Source of the DNA: Paraburkholderia oxyphila NBRC 105797
Lineage (GTDB): Bacteria > Pseudomonadota > Gammaproteobacteria > Burkholderiales > Burkholderiaceae
Reading direction: 5' to 3'
Length of the DNA: 64,000 nucleotides
Assembly (NCBI RefSeq): GCF_000685075.1
Contig: NZ_BAYD01000043.1
Location: 18,463-82,462, forward strand
Part shown: piece after piece, positions 30,011-38,009 of the stretch
Layout: each line of letters opens with the position of its first letter
Position numbering within the stretch: the stretch's first letter is position 1
Program-made: the position numbers and the translations under genes
The notes under the pieces: model-generated
The model's database searches: none
The model's input: only the letters and a program-made list of their open reading frames with translations
Told to the model about the DNA's origin: nothing

Positions 30011-31012
30011 TCAACCAGGCTTCACATTGAACAACTGGCTGATGAGTTCACGAATCTGCGTCTCCTGCGCATCCGAAAGCACGCCAGTCTTCAGCTTCAC
30101 GGTGAAGCTATTCGTATCCTTCGTGATGCTGCCCGCGTGGCTCTTGCCCGAGAAAATCTTCTCGATGCTGCGCTCCGAAACGCTCTGCTCGCTGTCGCCG
30201 CGGTCCGACTGCGCGCCAATCGCCGCAGCCAGTTTCCCCTGATCCAGCGTTCCGGCCACCACTGCCGGCCAAAGCTCGCGCGCCGCCTTCAGTCCTTGCG
30301 CACCATGCTTCTTGATCGCCGAAACGATCTCGTCCGCCGCCGATCCGCCCAGCAGCCGGGGATTCAGATCGAGGTCGCGACGGATAAAGTCGGGCAGTTT
30401 CTCGAACGCGAGAAAGCGATACAAGCCCTTGCGCGACATGCCCAGCGCCTCCGCCATACGCGTGCGCGTCGGAAACTCCCGCTCCGCGCGGCGCAGCGAC
30501 TGGCCAATTTCGTAGTCGGTCAGATCCTCGCGCCCGACGTTCTCGACCAGCGCGAGCACGGCCATATCCTGATCGGAACAGTCGATCACCGAGGCCCGAA
30601 TCTCTTCCTCATGCAGCAGGACGTGCGCACGCAGGCGTCGTTCGCCGGCAATCAACTGGTAGCCGCTGTCGGCGCGCCGCACGACGACGGGCTCCACCAG
30701 CCCCACTTCACGAATCGATTCGGCCAGCGACGCCAGACCTTCGTCGCTGAAGATCTTGCGCGGCTGCCAGGGGTTCGGTTGAATCGCGCTTACCGGAAGC
30801 ATGAGCTTGTCGCTCGTGTTCTCGAGCTCCTGGATACGCTGCTGCGCCACGGCCAGCGCGCCCAGCATTCCGGGGCCGGTCTTGAACGCGCTGCTGCGGC
30901 GAGGTTCCGCCGCCACGGGCGCGGGCCGTTCAGTCCGCTCGGTCGTCTGACGCTCCGAAGCCGAACCGAGCTCGGCGGTCTTGGCCGCCATCTTGTCGCG
31001 AAATGAGCTCAT
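30011..31012 (-). CDS. parB: ParB partition protein (centromere-binding CTPase-type)
   Basis: 333 aa from ATG 31012, whose A-T-G overlaps the parA stop (ATGA). An upstream in-frame ATG at 31027 is less likely. Domains: basic/flexible N-terminus with a hydrophobic helix near 47-60; ParB/Srx nucleotide-binding domain with V-S-A-I-Q-P-N-P-W-Q-P-R at 74-85, G-E-R-R-L-R-A at 123-129 and E-N-V-G-R-E-D-L at 157-164; helix-turn-helix around 183-203 (R-M-A-E-A-L-G-M-S-R-K-G-L-Y-R); and a C-terminal dimerisation region. Its presumed binding sites are the 18 palindromes immediately downstream of the gene. Together with parA and the adjacent initiator it forms the partition system of this replicon. Confidence 0.95.
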   Translation of the reverse strand: MSSFRDKMAAKTAELGSASERQTTERTERPAPVAAEPRRSSAFKTGPGMLGALAVAQQRIQELENTSDKLMLPVSAIQPNPWQPRKIFSDEGLASLAESIREVGLVEPVVVRRADSGYQLIAGERRLRAHVLLHEEEIRASVIDCSDQDMAVLALVENVGREDLTDYEIGQSLRRAEREFPTRTRMAEALGMSRKGLYRFLAFEKLPDFIRRDLDLNPRLLGGSAADEIVSAIKKHGAQGLKAARELWPAVVAGTLDQGKLAAAIGAQSDRGDSEQSVSERSIEKIFSGKSHAGSITKDTNSFTVKLKTGVLSDAQETQIRELISQLFNVKPG

Positions 31013-32217
31013 TTCCCGGCCCTCCATTGCTCAACATAAAGGTCATCGATCCAGCGCACGTAATCCGTCAGCGGCTGTCGGACACGCGCCACTGTCTTGT
31101 CGGCGAGGTCGCCCTTGCTGATATCGAACACGGTGGCCATCGCCAGCGCGCCGTTGCTCATCGCGGAGCTCGCCGGCACTTCCACGGCGCTGACCCAATC
31201 CTTGTAGGTGCGCTGCACCCACGATCGAACGACCGGCGCCGACGACGTCTTGCCGTAGTCCACCTTCGACAGCAGCACTGAGACGAAGTCGTAGGTCTTT
31301 TCGTCGCCGCGTTCCATGATCGTATGGGCGAGATCGGAAAACAGACTCCAGAACGAAACCGAGCTGATGAAGTCGAGGCTCTCTGGAACCAGCGGCATGA
31401 CCATCGCGTCGGCGGCCATCAGGGCGTTGATCGTGAGGTACGACAGCGACGGCGCGGTATCGAGAATGATGTAGTCGTAGTGCTGGCGCAGCGTCTGCAC
31501 GCCCTGGCGCAGCAAGTCCCAGAACTTGAAGCCCGGATTCTTGATGACGGTGCCGGGAATATGAAATTCCGCCGAGAACAGCGTGGGGTGTGCCGGAATG
31601 ACATCGAGCCCATCCCAATAGGTCGGTTGCACGAAATTCAGCAGCCCGCCTTCCATTTGCGGATCGTAAATGAACGGCAGGACCGTGCTGTCCTCGGTCA
31701 CTTCCTTTTCCGCGTAGAGACCGCACAGCTCGGTGAGCGATGCCTGCGGGTCGAGGTCGATGAGCAGCACGCGGCGGCCGCGCAGCGTCAGACCTTGCGC
31801 GAGGCACATCGTCGTGGTGGTCTTGGTCGAGCCGCCCTTGAAGTTGGCGACGAGAATCACCTTGCCGTCGGCGTCGCGCACGCCCGTATGGAGCGGCGTC
31901 TGATAAATATCCGAAACCTGCTGGACCCAGGTGCGCGCTTCAGGCAAGGTAAACACCCGGCTACGCCCCGAACCCTGCGCCTCGCCTTGCGGCAAGCCCT
32001 CGCGGGTGGCGAGCAGATTGTTGAGCTTGATGCGGTCGATGCCGCACAGCTCGGCGACTTGCGCGGACGTGAATGTGGGCGCCATCTTCCGCGGCTTGGG
32101 CGCCAGCATCATTTCCCGAAGTTCTTCTGACAGATGACCGGCTTCTTCTGCAAACTGCGTAACCGCTGAAAGGTCCACGCGCCGGTCAATCGATGGAAAT
32201 TCGATAGTTTTTGCCAT
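31009..32217 (-). CDS. parA: ParA partition ATPase (type Ia, with N-terminal DNA-binding domain)
   Basis: 402 aa. Residues 1-110 form a regulatory domain with a helix-turn-helix (S-A-Q-V-A-E-L-C-G-I-D-R-I-K-L-N-N-L at 51-68). The ATPase domain has the deviant Walker A K-G-G-S-T-K-T-T at 127-134, the x-x-K-T form typical of plasmid type Ia ParA, Walker A' L-L-I-D-L-D-P-Q-A-S at 151-160, and I-L-D-T-A-P-S-L near 250. Type Ia ParAs position replicons on the nucleoid and repress their own operon; three TACGCTTTT elements sit just upstream (32221-32270). Operon with parB. Confidence 0.95.
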   Translation of the reverse strand: MAKTIEFPSIDRRVDLSAVTQFAEEAGHLSEELREMMLAPKPRKMAPTFTSAQVAELCGIDRIKLNNLLATREGLPQGEAQGSGRSRVFTLPEARTWVQQVSDIYQTPLHTGVRDADGKVILVANFKGGSTKTTTTMCLAQGLTLRGRRVLLIDLDPQASLTELCGLYAEKEVTEDSTVLPFIYDPQMEGGLLNFVQPTYWDGLDVIPAHPTLFSAEFHIPGTVIKNPGFKFWDLLRQGVQTLRQHYDYIILDTAPSLSYLTINALMAADAMVMPLVPESLDFISSVSFWSLFSDLAHTIMERGDEKTYDFVSVLLSKVDYGKTSSAPVVRSWVQRTYKDWVSAVEVPASSAMSNGALAMATVFDISKGDLADKTVARVRQPLTDYVRWIDDLYVEQWRAGK

Positions 32218-32220
32218 TAA

Positions 32221-32270
32221 TACGCTTTTTATCGGAATTTGGACAAAGCGTAGAATACAGGAAAAGCGTA
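32221..32270. promoter_or_regulatory. parA promoter/operator with three TACGCTTTT elements
   Basis: TACGCTTTT (32221-32229), CAAAGCGTA (32244-32252) and GAAAAGCGTA (32261-32270) lie directly before the parA start codon (32217). The first and third form an inverted repeat. The position fits autorepression by the DNA-binding domain of ParA. Confidence 0.6.
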
Positions 32271-32291
32271 TCGAAACACACTCATTGAGGA

Positions 32292-32309
32292 CGATTTTTT
32301 AAAAAATCG
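32292..32309. repeat. Perfect AT-rich palindrome CGATTTTTTAAAAAATCG
   Basis: An 18-bp perfect palindrome in the AT-rich stretch between parA and the iterons. It could be a DNA-unwinding element, a protein site or a terminator-like hairpin with a T-run. Its place at the edge of the origin favours an origin role. Confidence 0.45.
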
Positions 32310-32532
32310 ACCTTTTTATTTGCGCTATAACGGGCTCGGAGCGTTCGGTCCACCCTCAGGCCTTCACCCATGTGCCAAGCCGCCTATGAGGCGATTAAGG
32401 CCGTCTCCGTCGATCTGCTTATTTTTTAGGCAATTTGACCCTGGAATCTTCTGCCACGCCTCCATGCGTTGCCTTTCATTCCGGCTTCACGACCTCACGC
32501 GACAATCCAGGCGCGCTAGTGGGACCCGCGAA

Positions 32533-33098
32533 GGTCACGATTTTTGTGCACTTTCGCTAATCCACGAAATGATGCAATCGATGCCAGGTTCGGCGGTAAC
32601 GGAATTTGTGCACCCGCGCGTGCTTTAACGACTCTGGCGCCGGCAATCGGCACAAAAACCGTTACCTGCTCCGGGCCGCAGTGAACGGAGAAATGCCAAA
32701 CCGCGGAATTGCACAAAAAACGTGACCATCGCCGAGCGTTTCCAGGGCAGCCGCCTCTGGCGCGGCGCCTCGAAACTGTGAAAGTGATGTCCTTGAGCAG
32801 GTTCAGCACGGACAAGCACATAGAACCGCGCACAAAAACCGTTACCGTTTGCTGCTTCGAAGCCTCTCACCACGTCCGGGCGCATCCCCGACTGCCTCTG
32901 CACATAAAACGTTACCCCAGGGAATACCCGGCCGTGCTGCACAAAAAACGCTACCTTCAACTCGAAGACGTCGGCACGCACAAAAACCGTTACCAGGCAG
33001 CGCTGAAGGCACGAGAAATTTGTCCTCGTGAACGCAGGTTCGGCGCGCCACACACAAACCGTTACCTTAGTGGCGACCGTTCGCACATAAAACGTTGC
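32533..33098. repeat. Iteron array, replication origin (consensus GCACAAAAACCGTTACC)
   Basis: Ten copies of a 17-18 bp iteron. Two are on the minus strand: 32533-32550 and 32595-32612. Eight are on the plus strand: 32650-32666, 32710-32727, 32830-32846, 32899-32916, 32938-32955, 32978-32994, 33049-33066 and 33082-33098. Variation is mainly A/T in CACAWAAA and the last six bases (GTTACC, GTGACC, GCTACC, GTTGCT). Iterons next to a replication initiator are the binding sites that define the origin. A degenerate GCACATAGAACC lies at 32815-32826. Spacings are irregular (about 32-120 bp). Confidence 0.88.
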
Positions 33099-33364
33099 TT
33101 CTGGCGACCCATGAGTGCCTGGAGAAGAGCCAATGACGACGCGAAACCCGTGCGATCGCCACGTCAATCCCCCGTCTACACGGCTTTCCATGCACTTCGC
33201 AGTGAGAACTTCACCTGCACGCCCCTAGCCGATTTGCATGATTTTTCGCGCGAAGCGTCTTTGTTGCTCGCGGTTGGTTTGTTTACTTAAACATAAAAAA
33301 ACCCACAAACCCACTAACGCACGCTTCCAGATCCTTTGTGTTCAAGGACTTGGCCTCGAAAAGC

Positions 33365-33507
33365 ACCGGTCTATGTGCAAGAGGCATCGGTTTATGTGCG
33401 AAGAGGTGCCGATTTTTGTGCTGGCAATGGAGAGGTCTATGTGCAGTTCGGCACGTTTTTTGTGCGCACCCTTCAAGGTTCGCCGTTCGAGGTAACGTTT
33501 ATTGTGT
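33365..33507 (-). promoter_or_regulatory. Rep-proximal cluster of inverted iteron-like half-motifs
   Basis: Six motifs of the form CGGTYTATGTGC / CGATTTTTGTGC read as the reverse complement of the left part of the iteron. They are at 33365, 33386, 33408, 33432, 33450 and 33491; the last has the full GGTAACGTTTATTGTGT. The first four are 21-24 bp apart. They occupy the rep promoter and leader (start 33558), so initiator binding here would autoregulate rep. Confidence 0.65.
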
Positions 33508-33557
33508 TGACTTGTGTTAGCGGAGTGATAGAGTCGCGGCCAATATCGACGGAGAGC

Positions 33558-34943
33558 ATGCGAATGTCGGAGGACAACGGACGCAGGACGACCACCCAGC
33601 AGATGTCGCTCGGGTTGTTTGAGGAGATGTCCGGCCAGCCCATCAGCGAGAGCACGAGAGAGATCGGCTTTCAGCGCAACAACGTTTTCGTGGCGATCAA
33701 TGGCCTTGGCCTGTCGTCGCGGCGCTTTATCGACGCCGCCTACTTCATCGCCGCCCAGGAACCGTTGCCGCGCGAGATCTACGACGTCGACCTGAACTAC
33801 TTCAAGTGGCTCATGCGCTACGAGAGCCGCAACGTGCGCCATCTGCAGAGCGTGATCAAGGAGGCGCAGCGGGTGCTCATCGAGGTGACGGACACGCCAC
33901 CCGACCGCGCGCCCAGTGAAGAGGACCAGTGGATTTCCGAGCAACTGATGGGCAGCGTCAAGATCGGCAAGGGGCGCATCCAGTTTCGCATCCCGCCGCT
34001 GATGCTGCGCCACATCACCGGCCCGGACAAGCACCACTGGCTCAACCTGTGCATCACCGCCGCCTTCTCGCAGACTTTCGCGCGAGCGATCTACGACTAC
34101 GTGCTGCCCTACGTGAGCGCTGGCTTCACCGGGTGGATCGAGCTCGACGTCATGCGCCGCTGGCCCGGCAAGCTCGGTTCGAGCGCCTCGGAGTTCAAGC
34201 ATTTCCGGCCGAAGTATCTCGACCCGGCCGTGCGCCAGATCAACGAGCTCTCCGACATCGACTTGAGCTACGAGACGCGGGCCGATTCCGAAACCTCGCG
34301 CAAGATCAACAAGATCCGCTTTCGCCTGAAGCGCAAGGATACGGTTGCCGCCATGCTCAGCCGGCAGCCCGACGCTCACGACCTGCTGCTCACGCTCAAG
34401 GAAGAGTTCGGCCTGAGCAACAAGCAGTTCGACGTGATCGCCGAGCATCGCATGAGCTGGACCGACGAGCGGATCCAGCAGGCCATCGAGTACACGCGCT
34501 TTCGCCTTGATCAAGGCAAGGTGACCAGGAGCCCGGCCGGCTATCTCATGAAGGCGCTGAGCCACAACTGGCAGGTGTCGGAGGCCGAGCGCAAGATGGT
34601 CGCGATCCAGACCGAACTGGCCGTCGCCGCGAGCGCCGAGGAAACGGCGAAGGCCGAGGCCGGCACTGCCGTGAAGCAGAGCATTGCCGCGCGCGACGAA
34701 GAGGCGCGCACGCGCCGCAACGACGAAGTCCTGCGTGGGCGCGAGCATTTCGAATCCGCAGACGAGAAGACCCGCAAGGAGCTCGTGCGCCTGTACATCG
34801 CCTCGCAGGCCGGCAAGCTCATGCTGCGCCGCCTGAAGCTCGAGGCCGGCGCGTTGTCGGACGCCAATATCCTCAGCCACTCCGATCTGTCGTGGTATTT
34901 CGGGCAGTTCGTGTACGGCAAGCTCAAGCAAAGCGCTGCGTGA
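33558..34943 (+). CDS. Replication initiation protein of the secondary replicon
   Basis: 461 aa from ATG 33558 (GGAG five bases upstream; ATG 33564 is close behind). The frame stays open back to 33336, but that part is made of iteron-like repeats and is non-coding. The protein matches the initiators of Burkholderia/Cupriavidus secondary chromosomes and megaplasmids. It shows a winged-helix-rich core (residues ~30-290; R-R-F-I-D-A-A-Y-F-I, W-L-N-L-C-I-T-A-A-F-S, W-I-E-L-D-V-M-R-R-W) and a charged, coiled-coil-like Ala/Glu-rich segment near 350-420. It should bind the iterons at 32533-33098. Orientation is divergent from parAB, which leaves the origin between them. Confidence 0.9.
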   Translation: MRMSEDNGRRTTTQQMSLGLFEEMSGQPISESTREIGFQRNNVFVAINGLGLSSRRFIDAAYFIAAQEPLPREIYDVDLNYFKWLMRYESRNVRHLQSVIKEAQRVLIEVTDTPPDRAPSEEDQWISEQLMGSVKIGKGRIQFRIPPLMLRHITGPDKHHWLNLCITAAFSQTFARAIYDYVLPYVSAGFTGWIELDVMRRWPGKLGSSASEFKHFRPKYLDPAVRQINELSDIDLSYETRADSETSRKINKIRFRLKRKDTVAAMLSRQPDAHDLLLTLKEEFGLSNKQFDVIAEHRMSWTDERIQQAIEYTRFRLDQGKVTRSPAGYLMKALSHNWQVSEAERKMVAIQTELAVAASAEETAKAEAGTAVKQSIAARDEEARTRRNDEVLRGREHFESADEKTRKELVRLYIASQAGKLMLRRLKLEAGALSDANILSHSDLSWYFGQFVYGKLKQSAA

Positions 34944-35024
34944 CCAATGTCTGGACGTTCGCGGGACCCGCGCACGCGGAAATGTTGACGCCGGATCAAT
35001 GACTTAGGTGCTTCGTCCCAGGGA

Positions 35025-35059
35025 GTATCCACAAGCTTGTCCACGAAAACTGTGGATAA
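35025..35059. promoter_or_regulatory. DnaA-box cluster downstream of the initiator gene
   Basis: Three boxes in 35 bp: GTATCCACA (35025-35033, one mismatch), TTGTCCACG (35037-35045, two mismatches) and TGTGGATAA (35051-35059, perfect TTATCCACA on the minus strand). The rest of 34944-35162 shows no gene. DnaA boxes near secondary origins tie their firing to the host DnaA cycle. Confidence 0.65.
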
Positions 35060-35162
35060 CCTGCCTGCTTGATCCGGGTACGTTTTCCAATGTCGGGGCC
35101 GCAACCCCGCAGCCGCAAAACTAAATCGGAATCCTGATCAAATCGTGCGCCTGGCGCGCGCG

Positions 35163-35627
35163 TCACACCGCAAGCAAGAGCGCTTGCGCGGCCAGTTTGC
35201 CCAGCATCGTGCCGCGGCACAGCGGGGCGCCGCAGCGGCAGGCATAGTCGCGCTGTGCGTCGCTTTCCGCTTCCTGATCGATCTCGAGCGCGTAGTCGAT
35301 GAAGAGTTCCTCGCCCGGCGCGATGTCGCGGATCGCCTCGATGAACACGCGCGCGCCGTCCTCGATCGCCTCGCAGTTCGCGGCGCACGCATGATTGAGC
35401 CAGCGGGCGCCATTGCCGCCGCGCCCGCCGTCGATCACGCGCCCGTCGGAGAGGCCGAACAGGAACGTATGGCCCGAGTCGTTGCGCCGCGCATTCCAGC
35501 GCGCCGCCTCGCGCCAGGTGGTCACCATCCCCTTGTATTCGAAGATGCGTTCCCCGGCGCGCAACGGAAGCAGCGCGAATACGCCTTTGCCATGCACCGG
35601 CGATTGCCGGACTGTCACACGTTTCAT
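35163..35627 (-). CDS. SET domain protein (putative protein-lysine methyltransferase)
   Basis: 154 aa from ATG 35627. A stand-alone SET domain: G-K-G-V-F-A near residue 14 (SAM region), R-W-L-N-H-A-C-A-A-N-C-E (the N-H-S-C-type motif), G-E-E-L-F-I-D-Y-A-L, and a post-SET zinc pattern C-R-C-G-A-P-L-C-R-G. Bacterial SET proteins methylate lysines in unknown partners. Single gene, convergent with the initiator gene. Its neighbourship with the origin may be chance. Confidence 0.85.
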   Translation of the reverse strand: MKRVTVRQSPVHGKGVFALLPLRAGERIFEYKGMVTTWREAARWNARRNDSGHTFLFGLSDGRVIDGGRGGNGARWLNHACAANCEAIEDGARVFIEAIRDIAPGEELFIDYALEIDQEAESDAQRDYACRCGAPLCRGTMLGKLAAQALLLAV

Positions 35628-35895
35628 AGTCGTTGAAATGGCGCAGTGGGGGACGGGAAGACGCCGAGTATAAGCCTGAAAAATGTCGGCGAATACCGCA
35701 ACGTGAGCGCTCGACACGAAGCGCATTGCAACCCGCTTGTGTCTTTGCGGCAAGCCGCTCGCGCGTGCTTCGTTGCAGCGCTGCCCCACCCTCCTTTTGC
35801 AAGCCCGGCTGTGCGATTCCTTCGTCGCTCGCGTTGCGGTAGATTGACGTGGCGCTTGCGCGCGTCACTTCAATCGCGCCCGGGAGGGCCGGAAC

Positions 35896-36092
35896 ATGAG
35901 TACTTATTTCACCGAAGCCGCCTCCGCCGAGGCGGTCAATGCACGCGTGGGCGAGCAGAGCGATCCGCGTCTGCGGGAGGTCATGGCCGCGCTCGTGCGC
36001 CATTTGCCTGCGTTCGTGCGCGCTACGAGCGCGTGGAAGGCGGCGAGACGCAATGGCGCTCGCAATTCGATTTCGTGCTGACGCCGCAATGA
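35896..36092 (+). pseudogene. Frameshifted N-terminal remnant of an intradiol ring-cleavage dioxygenase
   Basis: From ATG 35896 the reading is S-D-P-R-L-R-E-V-M-A-A-L-V-R-H-L-P-A-F-V-R. This matches the N-terminal domain of catechol/hydroxyquinol 1,2-dioxygenases. The frame then loses similarity, but the +1 frame continues E-R-V-E-G-G-E-T-Q-W-R-S-Q-F-D-F, the expected next segment of that domain, before stopping at 36092. The catalytic domain is absent. The recognition is by motif memory, so moderate. Confidence 0.5.
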
Positions 36093-36124
36093 TGGCGTGA
36101 CGGCAGGTGCCCAAGGAGAACCCG

Positions 36125-36646
36125 ATGCATCGAAGCGATACCCGCAACCCCGCGCAAGAGGGCAAGCCCCCAGGCGAGCAACATGACGCGTGCGCATTGC
36201 CACTGGCACTCGTGAGCGCGCTAGACGGCGAGCACCTCGAGGCGCATGCCGACGAGGCCATGCGTCTCTCGACCGTGAGCGCCGATGGCTGGCCGCACGG
36301 CGCGCAATTGAGCGTGGGCGAGGTCCTGGCGGCCGACGCGCAGACGTTGCTCGTGGCGATGTGGCCGCGCTCGAACACCGCGCAGAACATGCTGCGCGAC
36401 GCACGCCTCACGCTGACGCTGGTACACGACGGCGCGGTGCTGGAGATACGCGCGCGTGCGAGCCTGGTCGCCGAGCATCAGACGGCGCTCGACCTCAGCG
36501 TGTTCCGTCTGCATATCGAGCGCGTGGACGTGCATCGCGCGAAGTATGCCGAGGTGCTGAGCGGCGTGACCTTCCGCCTCCACGAGCGCGAGAAGGTGCT
36601 CGCGCGCTGGCGCGAGCAGATTGCGATGTTGCGCAAGCATGTTTAG
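36125..36646 (+). CDS. Pyridoxamine 5'-phosphate oxidase-like flavin-binding protein
   Basis: 173 aa from ATG 36125, with AAGGAG six bases upstream (GTG 36107 is less likely). The split-barrel fold is suggested by M-R-L-S-T-V-S-A-D-G-W-P-H-G-A-Q-L near residue 42, L-L-V-A-M-W-P-R-S-N-T-A-Q-N-M, and L-T-L-V-H-D-G. Similar proteins bind FMN or F420 or heme, and the substrate cannot be deduced. It starts 33 bp after the dioxygenase remnant. Confidence 0.7.
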   Translation: MHRSDTRNPAQEGKPPGEQHDACALPLALVSALDGEHLEAHADEAMRLSTVSADGWPHGAQLSVGEVLAADAQTLLVAMWPRSNTAQNMLRDARLTLTLVHDGAVLEIRARASLVAEHQTALDLSVFRLHIERVDVHRAKYAEVLSGVTFRLHEREKVLARWREQIAMLRKHV

Positions 36647-37192
36647 TGCGTCGATTGGTACACGAGTCTTCATCCGCTTTCGCAAGCGAAGCTTATTGCC
36701 CTGATGACACGCCTCGCTTGCAACAGATTGTTGTGCTTTTCGATTTCCTGATTTCCCTGATTCTGGAAATAAAGCATCGCGCTGGCGCAACGATTATGAA
36801 TCTGGCGCTGAATCTTTAATCCGCCGAAAATCGACTCAGCGTTCGGCTATTCAAAGGTCAGCGTCGTGCAGGAATTTCAATTTATTCTCGTGGTCGCTCC
36901 GGTTTGTGGCTGGCGCAGCGCAGGCGCGCTGCCCGGTTCACACTGATACTGGGCCAGGCAGGGCGGGCTTCCCGCGTCAACGGGAGAGCAAGCAATAAAT
37001 AAAGCCGAATGACGCAATAATGCAAAATTGTGATTTTTTGTAAATGTTATTAAGGGGCATGCAAATACTTTCAATCAGCCTTTTAATTGACGAAATCGCA
37101 ACGGTGTTTATACGTATCGAATACCACCTAACGATTCAATCGCCTCTATGATTGTTCGCGACGTTTTACCGCAGCTCAGTCATGAGGACAGT
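36647..37192. other. AT-rich intergenic region before the acetoacetate decarboxylase operon
   Basis: About 545 bp without a gene. The last 190 bp (37000-37140) is notably AT-rich for this genome and includes poly-T/A patches. It probably carries the promoter and regulator sites of the operon at 37193. No clear operator palindrome or sigma-54 pair was found. Confidence 0.4.
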
Positions 37193-37981
37193 ATGGACCT
37201 GGAAAGAATCCGCCGCGAAGCGTTCGCGATGCCCGTTCACAATCCCGCCTATCCGCGGCCGCCGTTTCGCTTCGTCAAGCGCGAATACTTCATCATCTCC
37301 TATGAGACCGACCCCGATGCGCTGCGCGCCATCGTGCCGGAGCCGCTGAAGCCGGAAAATAATCTGGTCCACTACGAGTTCATCCGCATGCCGGACTCGT
37401 CGGGCTTCGGCGACTACACGGAGAGCGGCCAGGTGGTGACGGTGCGCGACCCGCAAGGCCGCCTCGCGAACTACACGCATGCCATGTATCTCGACGATGA
37501 AGGCCCCATCGCAGGCGGCCGCGAGATCTGGGGTTTTCCGAAGAAGCTCGCGCGTCCGGTGCTCACCGTGGACGGCAACGACACGCTGCTCGGCACGCTC
37601 GACTACGGCACGCAGCGCGTGGCCACCGGCACGATGGGCTACAAGCACCACGTGCTCAATAGCGAAGACGAGCGCCGCAAGCTCGCCGACACCCCCAACT
37701 ATCTGCTCAAGGTGCTGCCGCACGTGGACGGCACGGCGCGCGTATGCGAGCTGGTGCGCTTCTACCTGCGCGATGTGACGGTGCATGGCGCATGGAGCGG
37801 TCCGGCCGCGATCGAGCTGCATCCGCATGCGCTCGCGCCCGTGGCGGATCTGCCGGTGCGTCGCGTGGTGGGCGCGCGTCATGTGATCGCCGACCTCACG
37901 CTCGATATCGGCGAAGTCGCTTTCGACTATCTCGCGCAAACCCCGGCTCGTCAGAGCGAAACCGAAGCAGAACTCGTCTGA
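37193..37981 (+). CDS. adc: Acetoacetate decarboxylase
   Basis: 262 aa from ATG 37193 (GAGG upstream; an earlier in-frame start at 37148 adds 15 unsupported residues). The ADC signature G-R-E-I-W-G-F-P-K-K-L contains adjacent lysines at 117-118, one of which forms the Schiff base with acetoacetate. The enzyme releases CO2 and acetone. The next genes encode 3-hydroxybutyrate dehydrogenase and a patatin-like hydrolase, so the operon handles acetoacetate / 3-hydroxybutyrate and perhaps polyhydroxybutyrate turnover. Confidence 0.93.
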   Translation: MDLERIRREAFAMPVHNPAYPRPPFRFVKREYFIISYETDPDALRAIVPEPLKPENNLVHYEFIRMPDSSGFGDYTESGQVVTVRDPQGRLANYTHAMYLDDEGPIAGGREIWGFPKKLARPVLTVDGNDTLLGTLDYGTQRVATGTMGYKHHVLNSEDERRKLADTPNYLLKVLPHVDGTARVCELVRFYLRDVTVHGAWSGPAAIELHPHALAPVADLPVRRVVGARHVIADLTLDIGEVAFDYLAQTPARQSETEAELV

Positions 37982-38009
37982 TCGTTGATTGATTAAATAA
38001 GGATTACTC

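Noticed and set aside
33336..33557. N-terminal extension of the replication initiator back to 33336
   Set aside because: The extra 74 codons are made of inverted half-iterons (giving repeated V-Y-V), without a Shine-Dalgarno; ATG 33558 has one.
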